NCBI GenBank assembly: GCA_947454745.1
Contig: CANGMV010000011.1
Coordinates: 1-12,466, forward strand
Length of the DNA: 12,466 bases
Direction: 5' to 3'
Source of the DNA: Bacteroidota bacterium
Lineage (GTDB): Bacteria > Bacteroidota > Bacteroidia > Chitinophagales > Chitinophagaceae
Shown here: piece after piece, positions 1 through 7,398 of the stretch
How the letters are laid out: every line of letters begins with the position of its first letter
How positions within the stretch are numbered: the stretch's first letter is position 1
Notes under the pieces: generated by a model
What the model was told of the DNA's origin: nothing
What the model saw: only the letters and a program-made list of their open reading frames with translations
Database searches by the model: none
Program-made: the position numbers and the translations under genes

Positions 1-2
1 AA

Positions 3-3000
3 ATCAAACTAAGTGTACCCAATGCTTCTGCAAATAGCAGAGGTTTAATTACTTCTGCTGACTGGAATACTTTTAATGATAAACAAGCATTATTGAAAAT
101 TGGTTCAGGAATTGCAATTGATAATAATAATACAATTTCGGCTACAGCTTTAACTACAAGCAATTTAGCGACCAATGCAGGTATATTAAACACTCAATTA
201 GCGCATAATACAATTCAATTAGGTGCAACTGTAATTGATTTAGGTGCGACTGCTAATACAATTTCGGGATTAGCATCTGTAACTGCGTCCAATTTCATTG
301 GTGAATTAACAGGTAATGCTAGTTCTGCAACAAAATTGATCACTGAACGAAAAATTTATGGTAATAATTTTAATGGCACACAAGATCTTGATCAAGTAAT
401 TGCTCCAGAATTTGGAGGTACTGGTGTGAATAATAACGGAAAGACTATTTCACTTGGTGGAAATATTTCTACAGCCGGTTCTTTGTCTTTTACAGGGGCT
501 AACAATACTATTTTTAATACAATTGGTGCTACGAATTTAGTCTTACCTACTACAGGAGCGCTTGCTACAGTGGAAGGTGTAGAAGCATTCAGAAATAAAA
601 CAATTAATGGTATTACACCAATAAGTCAAGCGAAGGGCTTTACTATATCTGGAGGTACGGACTCAAAAACTTTAACAATTCTTGAGCATACAACATTAAA
701 AGGTGATAATACAGGAGATCAAACGATTGTCCTTACAGGTGATATTACTGGTTCGGGTACGGGTACATTTAGCACAACTATCTCAAATGCTGCTGTAAAT
801 AATAGCAAGTTGGCTGATGGGTCGGTAAATGATAGAGTTTTAGCAGGTGAAATTTCTGATTCAAAATTAAGTACGATTACAAGTGCTGGTAAAATTGCAA
901 ATTCTGCAACTACTGCAACTTCTGAAAATATTTTAAATTCAATTGTAAGTAGAGATGCATCTGGAAATTTCATGGCAGGTACTATTACTGCTAGTTTAAA
1001 TGGTAATGCTAAGACTGCTACAAATTTGCAAACACCAGTAAGTATATATGGCAATACATTTAGCGGAACAGAAAGTATTGCAACTGTATTAGCTCCAATT
1101 TATGGTGGAACAGGTGTGAATAATGGAGATAAAAAAATTACTTTAGGAGGAAATATTTCAACCGAAGGAGAATTTAAATTAAATGGTGCAAATACTTTGA
1201 CAATTGCTACACTTGGATCAACAAATATTACATTGCCAACTTCTGGCACAATATCAACCTTGACTGGAACTGAAACGTTGACTAATAAAACATTAGTAGA
1301 TGTCACTTTAACTGGCATGCCTACTGCGCCTACACCATTAGAAAATGGAAGTCCATTTCAAGTTGCCAATAAAGCATTTGTAGCTGCAAGTATTGCTAGC
1401 GTTACAGGAGCTGCAGTAACAAATTTGTCAAATACTACTCAAACAGCTTTAAGTGACAAGGAAGACAAAGTCAATAAAGTAAATACAGCTATTACAAAAA
1501 GTGCCACGTATTCAGATTTGGAATATCCTACTGTAAATTCAATAAGATCATATGTAGATTTAACTGTAGGTGGTAGTGTAACGCCAGAAGCAACAGCTAC
1601 AGAGTTTGGAAAAATTATGTTAGCGGGTGATTTAAGCGGAACTGCTACAGCTCCAATTATAAATACAGTTGGTGGTGTAAATGCTTCAACAATCGCTCAA
1701 GTAGTAGGTAAGGTTGAAAATGCGACTTCTGCAAACTTTGTATTTGCTGGCCCAGCTAATGGATCAAATGCTGCACCTGCATTTAGAAAGTTAGTGGCGG
1801 ATGATATACCTTCAGGAAGTAATTTTTACATTGCTAATGCTACTAGTTTTCAATCAGGTGCTAGTTTTAATATTGGTGGATCTGGTGAAGTTGGTTCACT
1901 TAAAGTAAATGGTAAAACAGTAACTGTAAATGATAATGCAATTATTAGTGGATCAAATACAGGAGATCAAAATATTTCAATTAGAGGAGATATCACTGCG
2001 AATGCAAGTACGGGTGTATTAAGTGCAACGATAAATGATTTGGCAATTACAAATAATAAATTAGCAGAGTCTACAATTGGATATTCAAAAATCCAAAAGG
2101 TAACTGCTGGTAAATTATTGGGTAATAAATTAACAACGGATGCTAGTGTTGGTGAAATAACTATCGGTTCAGGCTTGAACCTTGGGACAGATGGTATATT
2201 GTCTGCAAATGGTTTAGGCGGTACTGTGACTAATGTATTATTTAACTTTACAAATACTGGTAATGTATTTAATAGTTCAGTAACAAATAGTTCTACTACT
2301 CCACAAATTAATTTAAACATTCCATATGCTACAACAACTAATAATGGTTTAATAAATTCAACTGACTGGAATACATTTAACAATAAACAAGGGGCTATTA
2401 GTTTCACAACGAATGGTTCCAATGGGGCTGCTACTTTTACAAACAATGCTTTAAATATACCAACCTACACATTGGCAGGATTAGGCGGTATTGCTAAGAA
2501 AAACCCTATTACAGCAGGAACTAAACAATTAGTAAGCTTTGATGCCGACGGATTAGTATCTGAAGGTTTTGCGGCTACAACTGACAATATCAATCCAGCA
2601 GGGGATAGATTGTATGTGACTGCTGCACAATCTGGAGTACTTTCAAATACTTCGGGTATCAATACTGGGGATCAAACAATTTCAGTAATAGGGGACATCT
2701 TTGCAGCTGGTTCAAAAGGAGAATTAAACGCAACCATTAACAATGGCGCAGTTAGTTTTGCTAAAATTCAAAATATAACAGCAGCTAGATTATTAGGAAA
2801 TCCAACATCTGATCTTAAGAATGCTTCTGAAATTTTATTAGGTACAGGTTTGAGCTTCAATGGTCAAACGCTTAATGCTACTGGAGGAACAATTACTGAA
2901 GTTAAAAAGTTAAACATTACAAATACTGGTAATGATATAAGCTCAAGCGTTACTAATGGAACTACTATCCCAGAGTTAACTTTAAATATTCCTACCGCTT

Positions 3001-5624
3001 CAACTACTGCAAGTAAAGGATTATTAAGTAACACTGATTTTGATAAGTTTTCTGCAAAACAAGATGCATTAACTACGACTCAATTAGGAGTATTTTCAAA
3101 TACAACTGGCATTAATACAGGCGATCAAAGAATTTCTATCAATGGCGACATTACCGCGAATGCAAGTACGGGAGTATTAAGTGCTACGATTAATGACTTG
3201 GCAATAACATACAATAAAATAGCAGAGTCGGCTGTTGGATATTCGAAAATTCAAAAGGTAAATGCTTCAAGATTATTAGGTAATCCTTTAGCTAGTCCTT
3301 CTGATGTTTCAGAAATTCAAATTGGTACTGGACTTAGTTTAAGTTCAAATGGTATTTTGACTGCAAATGGCTCTGGTGGTACAGTAACTGGTTTATTATT
3401 TAATGTAACCAATGATAATAGTATTGGAACTTCTATTATTGGATCAGTGACAGCTAGTAGCACAACTCCACAAATCAATTTAAATATTCCTAATGCAACT
3501 GCAACTAATAATGGTTTAATTAATTCAGCTGATTGGAATACGTTTAATAATAAACAAAATACAATTTCATTAACTAACACTGGGAATAACGGTAGTGCTA
3601 CTCTAATCAACAATACACTAAATATTCCAACATATACCTTAGCTGGATTAGGCGGTATTGCTAAGAAAACTGCAATCACTGCGGGTACTAAACAATTGGT
3701 TAGCTTCGATGTGGATGGTCTAGTGACTGCAGGATATGAAGCAACTACTACCAATATTAATCCAATAGGGGATAGATTGTACGTAACGGCAGCACAAGCA
3801 GGTGTGCTTTCAAATACATCTGGAACAAATACGGGAGACCAAAACATATCTATTACTGGTGATATAACTGCGAATGCAAGTACTGGCGTTTTAAGTGCAA
3901 CAATTAATAATGGTTCGATTACAACCAATAAGTTATCTAATGCGAATGTTACATTTGAGAAAATCCAAAATATCAGTGCAGGCAGATTATTAGGTAATAA
4001 GTCAAACTCGACTGGTACTGTTGGTGAAATTGAATTAGGAAATGGTATTGCGTTTGATGTTAACGGTAAATTGTCTGCAACAGGTACAGGAGGAACAGTA
4101 ACAAGTTTGAATCCAATTACGATAAATGCTTCTGGCAATACGTTTTCTTCAAGTGTAATCAACGCATCTACTTCTCCAGTTTTAGGATTGACAATTCCAA
4201 TTGCTTCAAATGTATCAGATGCTGGTTTATTGAGTAAAGCAGATTTCAATATATTTACAGGGAAGCAAGATGCATTAGTAAGTAACCCGGGGTCAGGTAT
4301 AGCTCTTAATGGAAGTAATATTTCTGTTGCCAGTTTAACTTCTAGTAATCTAGCTAATAACGCTGGTATTACAAAAGATCAAATAGCTGATAACTTTATT
4401 AATATCGGGAACACGAAATTAGTTTTAGGTACTACAACTAATTCAATAACTGGATTGTCTTCTGTAACTGCAACTAATTTTATTGGTGACTTAACAGGTA
4501 ATGCAACCAATGTATCGGGTATAGTATTAGGAGCAAATGGCGGTACTGGACATAATAATGGCTCTAATACAATTATACTAGGGGGCAATTTGAATACTTC
4601 TAGTTCATTTACTACTCAAGGAGGAAGTGCATTGACTTTGGTAACAACAGCAGCTACTAATATAACATTGCCGACTACAGGTACTTTAGCTAATACTACT
4701 TTTGTAACAGATGCAATAAAATCTGCGGCAGTAACTGATGCGACTAATTTAGTAAAAGGAATCGTTAAGTTGACTAATGATTTAGGTGGTACAGCTGATG
4801 CGCCTCAGGTTATGAGTATTGGTAATGGAACTTTAAGCTTTGATCGCATTAATACTTCAAATAATAAAATTGAAAATGCCACTTCATCTAATACAATCAA
4901 TCAAATAGTTGTTAGAGATGGAACTGGTAATTTTTCAGCTGGTTCAATTACTGCGGCTTTGAATGGTAATGCAAAAACTGCTACTAATTTACAAACTCCT
5001 GTGAGTATTTACGGTAATACATTTAGTGGAACTGAAAGTATTACAACTACATTATCTCCAGTATATGGAGGTACTGGAGTAAATAACAATAGTAAAACTA
5101 TTACATTAGGGGGTAATTTATTAACAGCTGGTGCATTCACAACAGTAGGTGCAAATTCATTGATATTAAACACAACAGGAGCTACTTCAGTCACGTTACC
5201 TACAAGTGGAAAATTGGCAACTTTAGATGGTGTTGAAACTTTCACTAATAAATCTTCTGCGACTATACTACAGCCTGGAGATAGTACTCAAGGAATAGCC
5301 ACAACAGCTTTTGTAACTAGAGCAATAAGTTCAGTAAATTCTAGTACAACAACATCTTTGGCAGCTAAACAGGATGCAATCCAGGAAGTTTCAGATGAGA
5401 CTGGGGTAAATTTGCCAGCAATTATAACTACAACATCAACATTTACACTTTCACAACAACCATCTCCTAAGTCAAAAGTTAAAATGTACATAAACGGTAT
5501 TAGAATTAGTAATGCAGCATATTCAATTCCTTTAAATAGTAAAAGTGTAACATATACTCCTTCCTCCAATGGCAATTATGCAATTCAGCCTAATGATAGA
5601 GTTCAATTTGATTATTTCTATTAA
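3..5624 (+). CDS. Giant phage-tail-fibre-like repeat protein, 5' end outside the window
   Basis: The frame is open from base 3 to the TAA at 5622-5624 (about 1,873 residues visible), so the true start lies left of the window; the TTG at 93 is internal. The protein is almost entirely low-complexity beta-type repeat, rich in T, N, S, G and A. It uses motifs familiar from phage tail fibres and related surface fibres: NTGDQ, GDITANASTG, SADWNTFNNKQ, YGGTGVNN, LPTSGT followed by LTNKTL, RLLGN, and IATTAFV near the end. A short more helical stretch lies around 1440-1560 (DKEDKVNKVN). From about 5385 a non-repeat module follows, containing YINGIRISNAAYS and ending FDYFY, resembling a fibre tip. No enzyme motif and no T9SS domain is seen at its C-terminus. 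It probably forms a trimeric or beta-solenoid adhesive fibre; the ligand and export route are unknown. The secreted protein 28 bp downstream is probably co-transcribed. It could instead be a prophage remnant, but no other phage gene is present. Confidence 0.85.
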   Translation: MKLSVPNASANSRGLITSADWNTFNDKQALLKIGSGIAIDNNNTISATALTTSNLATNAGILNTQLAHNTIQLGATVIDLGATANTISGLASVTASNFIGELTGNASSATKLITERKIYGNNFNGTQDLDQVIAPEFGGTGVNNNGKTISLGGNISTAGSLSFTGANNTIFNTIGATNLVLPTTGALATVEGVEAFRNKTINGITPISQAKGFTISGGTDSKTLTILEHTTLKGDNTGDQTIVLTGDITGSGTGTFSTTISNAAVNNSKLADGSVNDRVLAGEISDSKLSTITSAGKIANSATTATSENILNSIVSRDASGNFMAGTITASLNGNAKTATNLQTPVSIYGNTFSGTESIATVLAPIYGGTGVNNGDKKITLGGNISTEGEFKLNGANTLTIATLGSTNITLPTSGTISTLTGTETLTNKTLVDVTLTGMPTAPTPLENGSPFQVANKAFVAASIASVTGAAVTNLSNTTQTALSDKEDKVNKVNTAITKSATYSDLEYPTVNSIRSYVDLTVGGSVTPEATATEFGKIMLAGDLSGTATAPIINTVGGVNASTIAQVVGKVENATSANFVFAGPANGSNAAPAFRKLVADDIPSGSNFYIANATSFQSGASFNIGGSGEVGSLKVNGKTVTVNDNAIISGSNTGDQNISIRGDITANASTGVLSATINDLAITNNKLAESTIGYSKIQKVTAGKLLGNKLTTDASVGEITIGSGLNLGTDGILSANGLGGTVTNVLFNFTNTGNVFNSSVTNSSTTPQINLNIPYATTTNNGLINSTDWNTFNNKQGAISFTTNGSNGAATFTNNALNIPTYTLAGLGGIAKKNPITAGTKQLVSFDADGLVSEGFAATTDNINPAGDRLYVTAAQSGVLSNTSGINTGDQTISVIGDIFAAGSKGELNATINNGAVSFAKIQNITAARLLGNPTSDLKNASEILLGTGLSFNGQTLNATGGTITEVKKLNITNTGNDISSSVTNGTTIPELTLNIPTASTTASKGLLSNTDFDKFSAKQDALTTTQLGVFSNTTGINTGDQRISINGDITANASTGVLSATINDLAITYNKIAESAVGYSKIQKVNASRLLGNPLASPSDVSEIQIGTGLSLSSNGILTANGSGGTVTGLLFNVTNDNSIGTSIIGSVTASSTTPQINLNIPNATATNNGLINSADWNTFNNKQNTISLTNTGNNGSATLINNTLNIPTYTLAGLGGIAKKTAITAGTKQLVSFDVDGLVTAGYEATTTNINPIGDRLYVTAAQAGVLSNTSGTNTGDQNISITGDITANASTGVLSATINNGSITTNKLSNANVTFEKIQNISAGRLLGNKSNSTGTVGEIELGNGIAFDVNGKLSATGTGGTVTSLNPITINASGNTFSSSVINASTSPVLGLTIPIASNVSDAGLLSKADFNIFTGKQDALVSNPGSGIALNGSNISVASLTSSNLANNAGITKDQIADNFINIGNTKLVLGTTTNSITGLSSVTATNFIGDLTGNATNVSGIVLGANGGTGHNNGSNTIILGGNLNTSSSFTTQGGSALTLVTTAATNITLPTTGTLANTTFVTDAIKSAAVTDATNLVKGIVKLTNDLGGTADAPQVMSIGNGTLSFDRINTSNNKIENATSSNTINQIVVRDGTGNFSAGSITAALNGNAKTATNLQTPVSIYGNTFSGTESITTTLSPVYGGTGVNNNSKTITLGGNLLTAGAFTTVGANSLILNTTGATSVTLPTSGKLATLDGVETFTNKSSATILQPGDSTQGIATTAFVTRAISSVNSSTTTSLAAKQDAIQEVSDETGVNLPAIITTTSTFTLSQQPSPKSKVKMYINGIRISNAAYSIPLNSKSVTYTPSSNGNYAIQPNDRVQFDYFY
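984..1124 (+). repeat. Fibre module copy A (pairs with 4947-5087)
   Basis: This 47-codon stretch reads from ITASLNGNAK to YGGTGVNN. It matches the stretch at 4947-5087 at 42 of 47 residues by hand alignment. Of the 42 identical residues, 20 are encoded by a different synonymous codon. A more distant third version spans roughly 295-435 (FIGELTGNAS to FGGTGVNN). Confidence 0.85.
2217..4277 (+). repeat. Four tandem copies of a long protein-coding super-repeat (GGTVT unit)
   Basis: Copies begin at 2217, 2883, 3375 and 4089, each opening with GGTVT or GGTIT. Each continues with a segment ending in an asparagine-rich NIP/TIP strand and a GL(I/L)...(W/F)...F...KQ motif. Distances between starts are 666, 492 and 714 bp. 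The full unit then holds TYTLAGLGGIAKK, a TKQLVSF strand, GDRLYVTAAQ, NTGDQ, a GDI strand, a K(I/L)QN/K helix-like piece and RLLGN. The second copy (2883) lacks the TYTLAGLGG to GDRLYV middle portion, which explains its shorter length. The last copy (4089) is only the opening segment and then changes into another module type. Copies are clear at protein level and less so at DNA level. Confidence 0.8.
4947..5087 (+). repeat. Fibre module copy B (pairs with 984-1124)
   Basis: This is the second copy of the 47-residue NAKTATNLQTPVSIYGN module, followed as in copy A by an ITLGGN strand, a LPTSG strand and a TNK motif. It lies close to the C-terminal end of the fibre-like protein, so the same module type brackets the inner GGTVT super-repeats. 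Confidence 0.85.
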
Positions 5625-5652
5625 TTGATTTTTAAAATGATTTAAACTAAAA

Positions 5653-7074
5653 ATGAAAAGCATAAATAAAGCATATAATATTAGTACAATTAGATCGAAA
5701 TTAATTTTCGTTCTGATTATAGAGTTATTGTGCATATATCAAGTGAATTCACAAACATCTACGGGTTTTGGAAATATTACAATAAATACAACTGCAACCG
5801 ATCCTACTAAAGGTAAATGGACAACAGTTGGTACAGTTAGTACTTTTGTTCCATTACTTAATGGTAGTAATGTTAGTGTTTCAGATATACAATCTTATCT
5901 TACCAATGGTGATGTTATAATATCTACTTCATGTACAAAATGTGCTGAATCTGGAACTATATCTGTTACTTCTGGCATTACTTATTCTCAAATTGGATTA
6001 CCAAAGTCATTTAATTTAAATGCAAATTCAAATATTTATATAAGTTCAATTATCAATTTCTCTACAAATTCATCAGGAAAAACTGGTCAAAAAACAGTTT
6101 CTATAAATTTAACTTCAAACAATGGGGATATAATTTCTAAAGGTTTAATTAATACTAATAATACATCGGGAGAAGATAGATCTGAATGCGGCAATGTTTT
6201 TTTAAAATCACAAAATGGAAGTGTGCAAGTTAATTCAGATATAAACACATCTACAAAATCAACAAATAATGGATCTTTTTGTATTGGAGGTAATCTAGAA
6301 ATTTATGGAAAAAATGGAGTTACTATAAATGCAAATATAAACTGTACAAGTGAAAAATCTGGATACTTAACCATCACTGATAATAATTCTACATTATCTG
6401 CAACAGATTTCACAAATCAAGGTCAAATAAGTGGAACAATTAAAGTTGCATCTTTTGAAAAATCAGGAACTGGAATTTTTCAATTAAAAGGTGCTAATGT
6501 TTGGACTGGCAATACAACAATTAGTGGTGGAAGCTTATCACTTGGTTTAGATAATGCAGTCCCTACTTCTAGCAACTTGGTATTTAATGGAGGAGATTAC
6601 AAGCCAAATGGGTATAATACAACTGTAAAAACTATAACATTGTCTGGTAGTAATAGTTCAACAGTTACATTTGATGCAGCACAATCTAGTACATTCACTT
6701 TTGATAGTCTTATTGATAATACTACACAAGCTGGCACTTATTTAACTATCAAAGGTTGGCAGGGATTTTCTCAAGCTATAGCCTTGACAAAGAATGGAGC
6801 ATTAGCCTCAAAATCAATCTCGAATGATTTTGTTACCACAAATGGGGCATTGCAAAAAGTAACTAATCCTAGTGGTATTACACAATATGGTCAGATTCTT
6901 ACTACTGCGATTGGAGGTTCTGGTGGTTTAAAAGGAAAACTATTTACAACAACAATAACTGCAACTGGTAGTTCAAGGATAAAAAATTTAATTCAATTTT
7001 TTAATTCAACTGATAACAAATATTATCAATCGCAAATAATATCAACCAAAGAAATTATACCTGTAAATCCGTAG
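5653..7074 (+). CDS. Secreted protein with autotransporter-associated beta-strand repeat
   Basis: This 473-residue protein starts at an ATG preceded by an A-rich stretch (aaactaaaa), usual for Bacteroidota starts without Shine-Dalgarno. A signal peptide is visible: basic residues to about position 16, a hydrophobic core at about 17-30 (LIFVLIIELL), and likely cleavage after VNS near residue 33. The mature part is beta-strand-rich, with four cysteines in two pairs before residue 232 (C94/C97 and C179/C210) plus C231. One clear autotransporter-associated repeat lies at about 268-298 (SGTGIFQLKGANVWTGNTT), followed by strands typical of that class. It probably reaches the outer surface. The protein ends EIIPVNP without a recognisable sorting domain in frame; one appears immediately downstream in another frame (7095-7349). 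It lies 28 bp after the fibre-like gene with no promoter or terminator between, so one transcript is likely. Function is unknown; an adhesion or surface-layer role is inference. GC looks lower than in neighbouring genes. Confidence 0.8.
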   Translation: MKSINKAYNISTIRSKLIFVLIIELLCIYQVNSQTSTGFGNITINTTATDPTKGKWTTVGTVSTFVPLLNGSNVSVSDIQSYLTNGDVIISTSCTKCAESGTISVTSGITYSQIGLPKSFNLNANSNIYISSIINFSTNSSGKTGQKTVSINLTSNNGDIISKGLINTNNTSGEDRSECGNVFLKSQNGSVQVNSDINTSTKSTNNGSFCIGGNLEIYGKNGVTINANINCTSEKSGYLTITDNNSTLSATDFTNQGQISGTIKVASFEKSGTGIFQLKGANVWTGNTTISGGSLSLGLDNAVPTSSNLVFNGGDYKPNGYNTTVKTITLSGSNSSTVTFDAAQSSTFTFDSLIDNTTQAGTYLTIKGWQGFSQAIALTKNGALASKSISNDFVTTNGALQKVTNPSGITQYGQILTTAIGGSGGLKGKLFTTTITATGSSRIKNLIQFFNSTDNKYYQSQIISTKEIIPVNP

Positions 7075-7094
7075 CCCCCAAAAACCTCAGCCCC

Positions 7095-7349
7095 ATGCAC
7101 ATCAATTTATCGTATGTAGTTACTAAAAAAGTACGTAGCTCTATTTTGGAGATAGAAATTATCGGCCAAATGGAAGGGAAGAATCAATATAAAATCATTG
7201 ATTCCTATGAAAAATTGATGATGTGTGGGGATTTTGAGGGAAAGTTAAAACGGACCTGTTTATACATTGGAAATTTTCCACCTGGTGAATATTTATTTCA
7301 AATTGGGGAGTATAATAAAGAGCGTTTTTTTGTTTTAGATGTTCTGTAG
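7095..7349 (+). CDS. Short frame resembling a detached T9SS C-terminal sorting domain
   Basis: This 84-codon frame reads like a type A Por-secretion (T9SS) C-terminal domain. An opening HINLSY strand is followed by an ILEIEI strand, then KYKIID-like (YKIIDSYEKL), a turn, LYIGNFPPGEYLFQIG (compare the family's dls-nLp-GiYl-ki pattern) and a final FFVLDVL strand. It has no signal peptide of its own. The frame is open upstream back to about 7017, and a -1 shift (one inserted base) before the TAG at 7072 would join it to the preceding secreted protein, giving VNP then VAPKNLSP then MHINLSY, much like the usual start of such a domain. It is either the C-terminus of that protein after a frameshift (mutation or sequence error), a remnant of an older gene, or a small independent protein. 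Translation from the ATG at 7095 on its own is doubtful, because nothing upstream looks like a start region. Confidence 0.5.
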   Translation: MHINLSYVVTKKVRSSILEIEIIGQMEGKNQYKIIDSYEKLMMCGDFEGKLKRTCLYIGNFPPGEYLFQIGEYNKERFFVLDVL

Positions 7350-7358
7350 TTGTAGTGT

Positions 7359-7390
7359 AAGAGCGCCTGGGGAGGCGCTCTTCTTTTTTT
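7359..7390 (+). terminator. Rho-independent terminator ending the fibre/secreted-protein unit
   Basis: A perfect 10-bp stem (aagagcgcct at 7359-7368 with aggcgctctt at 7373-7382) closes a gggg loop and runs into a T-rich tract to 7390. The T tract is only on the plus-strand side, so it serves the left-hand genes. It lies 9 bp before the stop of the convergent dehydrogenase gene, which has no T tract after the hairpin in its own direction. Confidence 0.9.
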
Positions 7391-7398
7391 CATACACT

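Noticed and set aside
93..95. TTG as the start codon of the giant gene
   Set aside because: The frame is open to the left edge, and the codons before it encode another copy of the WNTFN-KQ repeat, so the protein clearly continues upstream.
3317..4249. Long antisense reading frame (310 codons) and several shorter ones opposite the fibre gene
   Set aside because: They are shadows of the repetitive sense gene: its biased codons leave the opposite frame free of stops, the translations are hydrophobic low-complexity strings that repeat with the sense repeats, and no start signals are seen.
2217..4277. CRISPR array or non-coding satellite
   Set aside because: The repeat units are hundreds of bases long, lie in one open reading frame, and are conserved as protein rather than as DNA.
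7075..7085. C5A5 run as a slippery site or phase-variable tract joining the secreted protein to the sorting domain
   Set aside because: The run lies after the TAG stop, so slipping there cannot bypass the stop. No long homopolymer exists in the usable interval 7017-7071.
7359..7390. Hairpin as a two-way terminator
   Set aside because: Only the plus-strand side has a T tract; after the hairpin on the minus strand the sequence is not T-rich.
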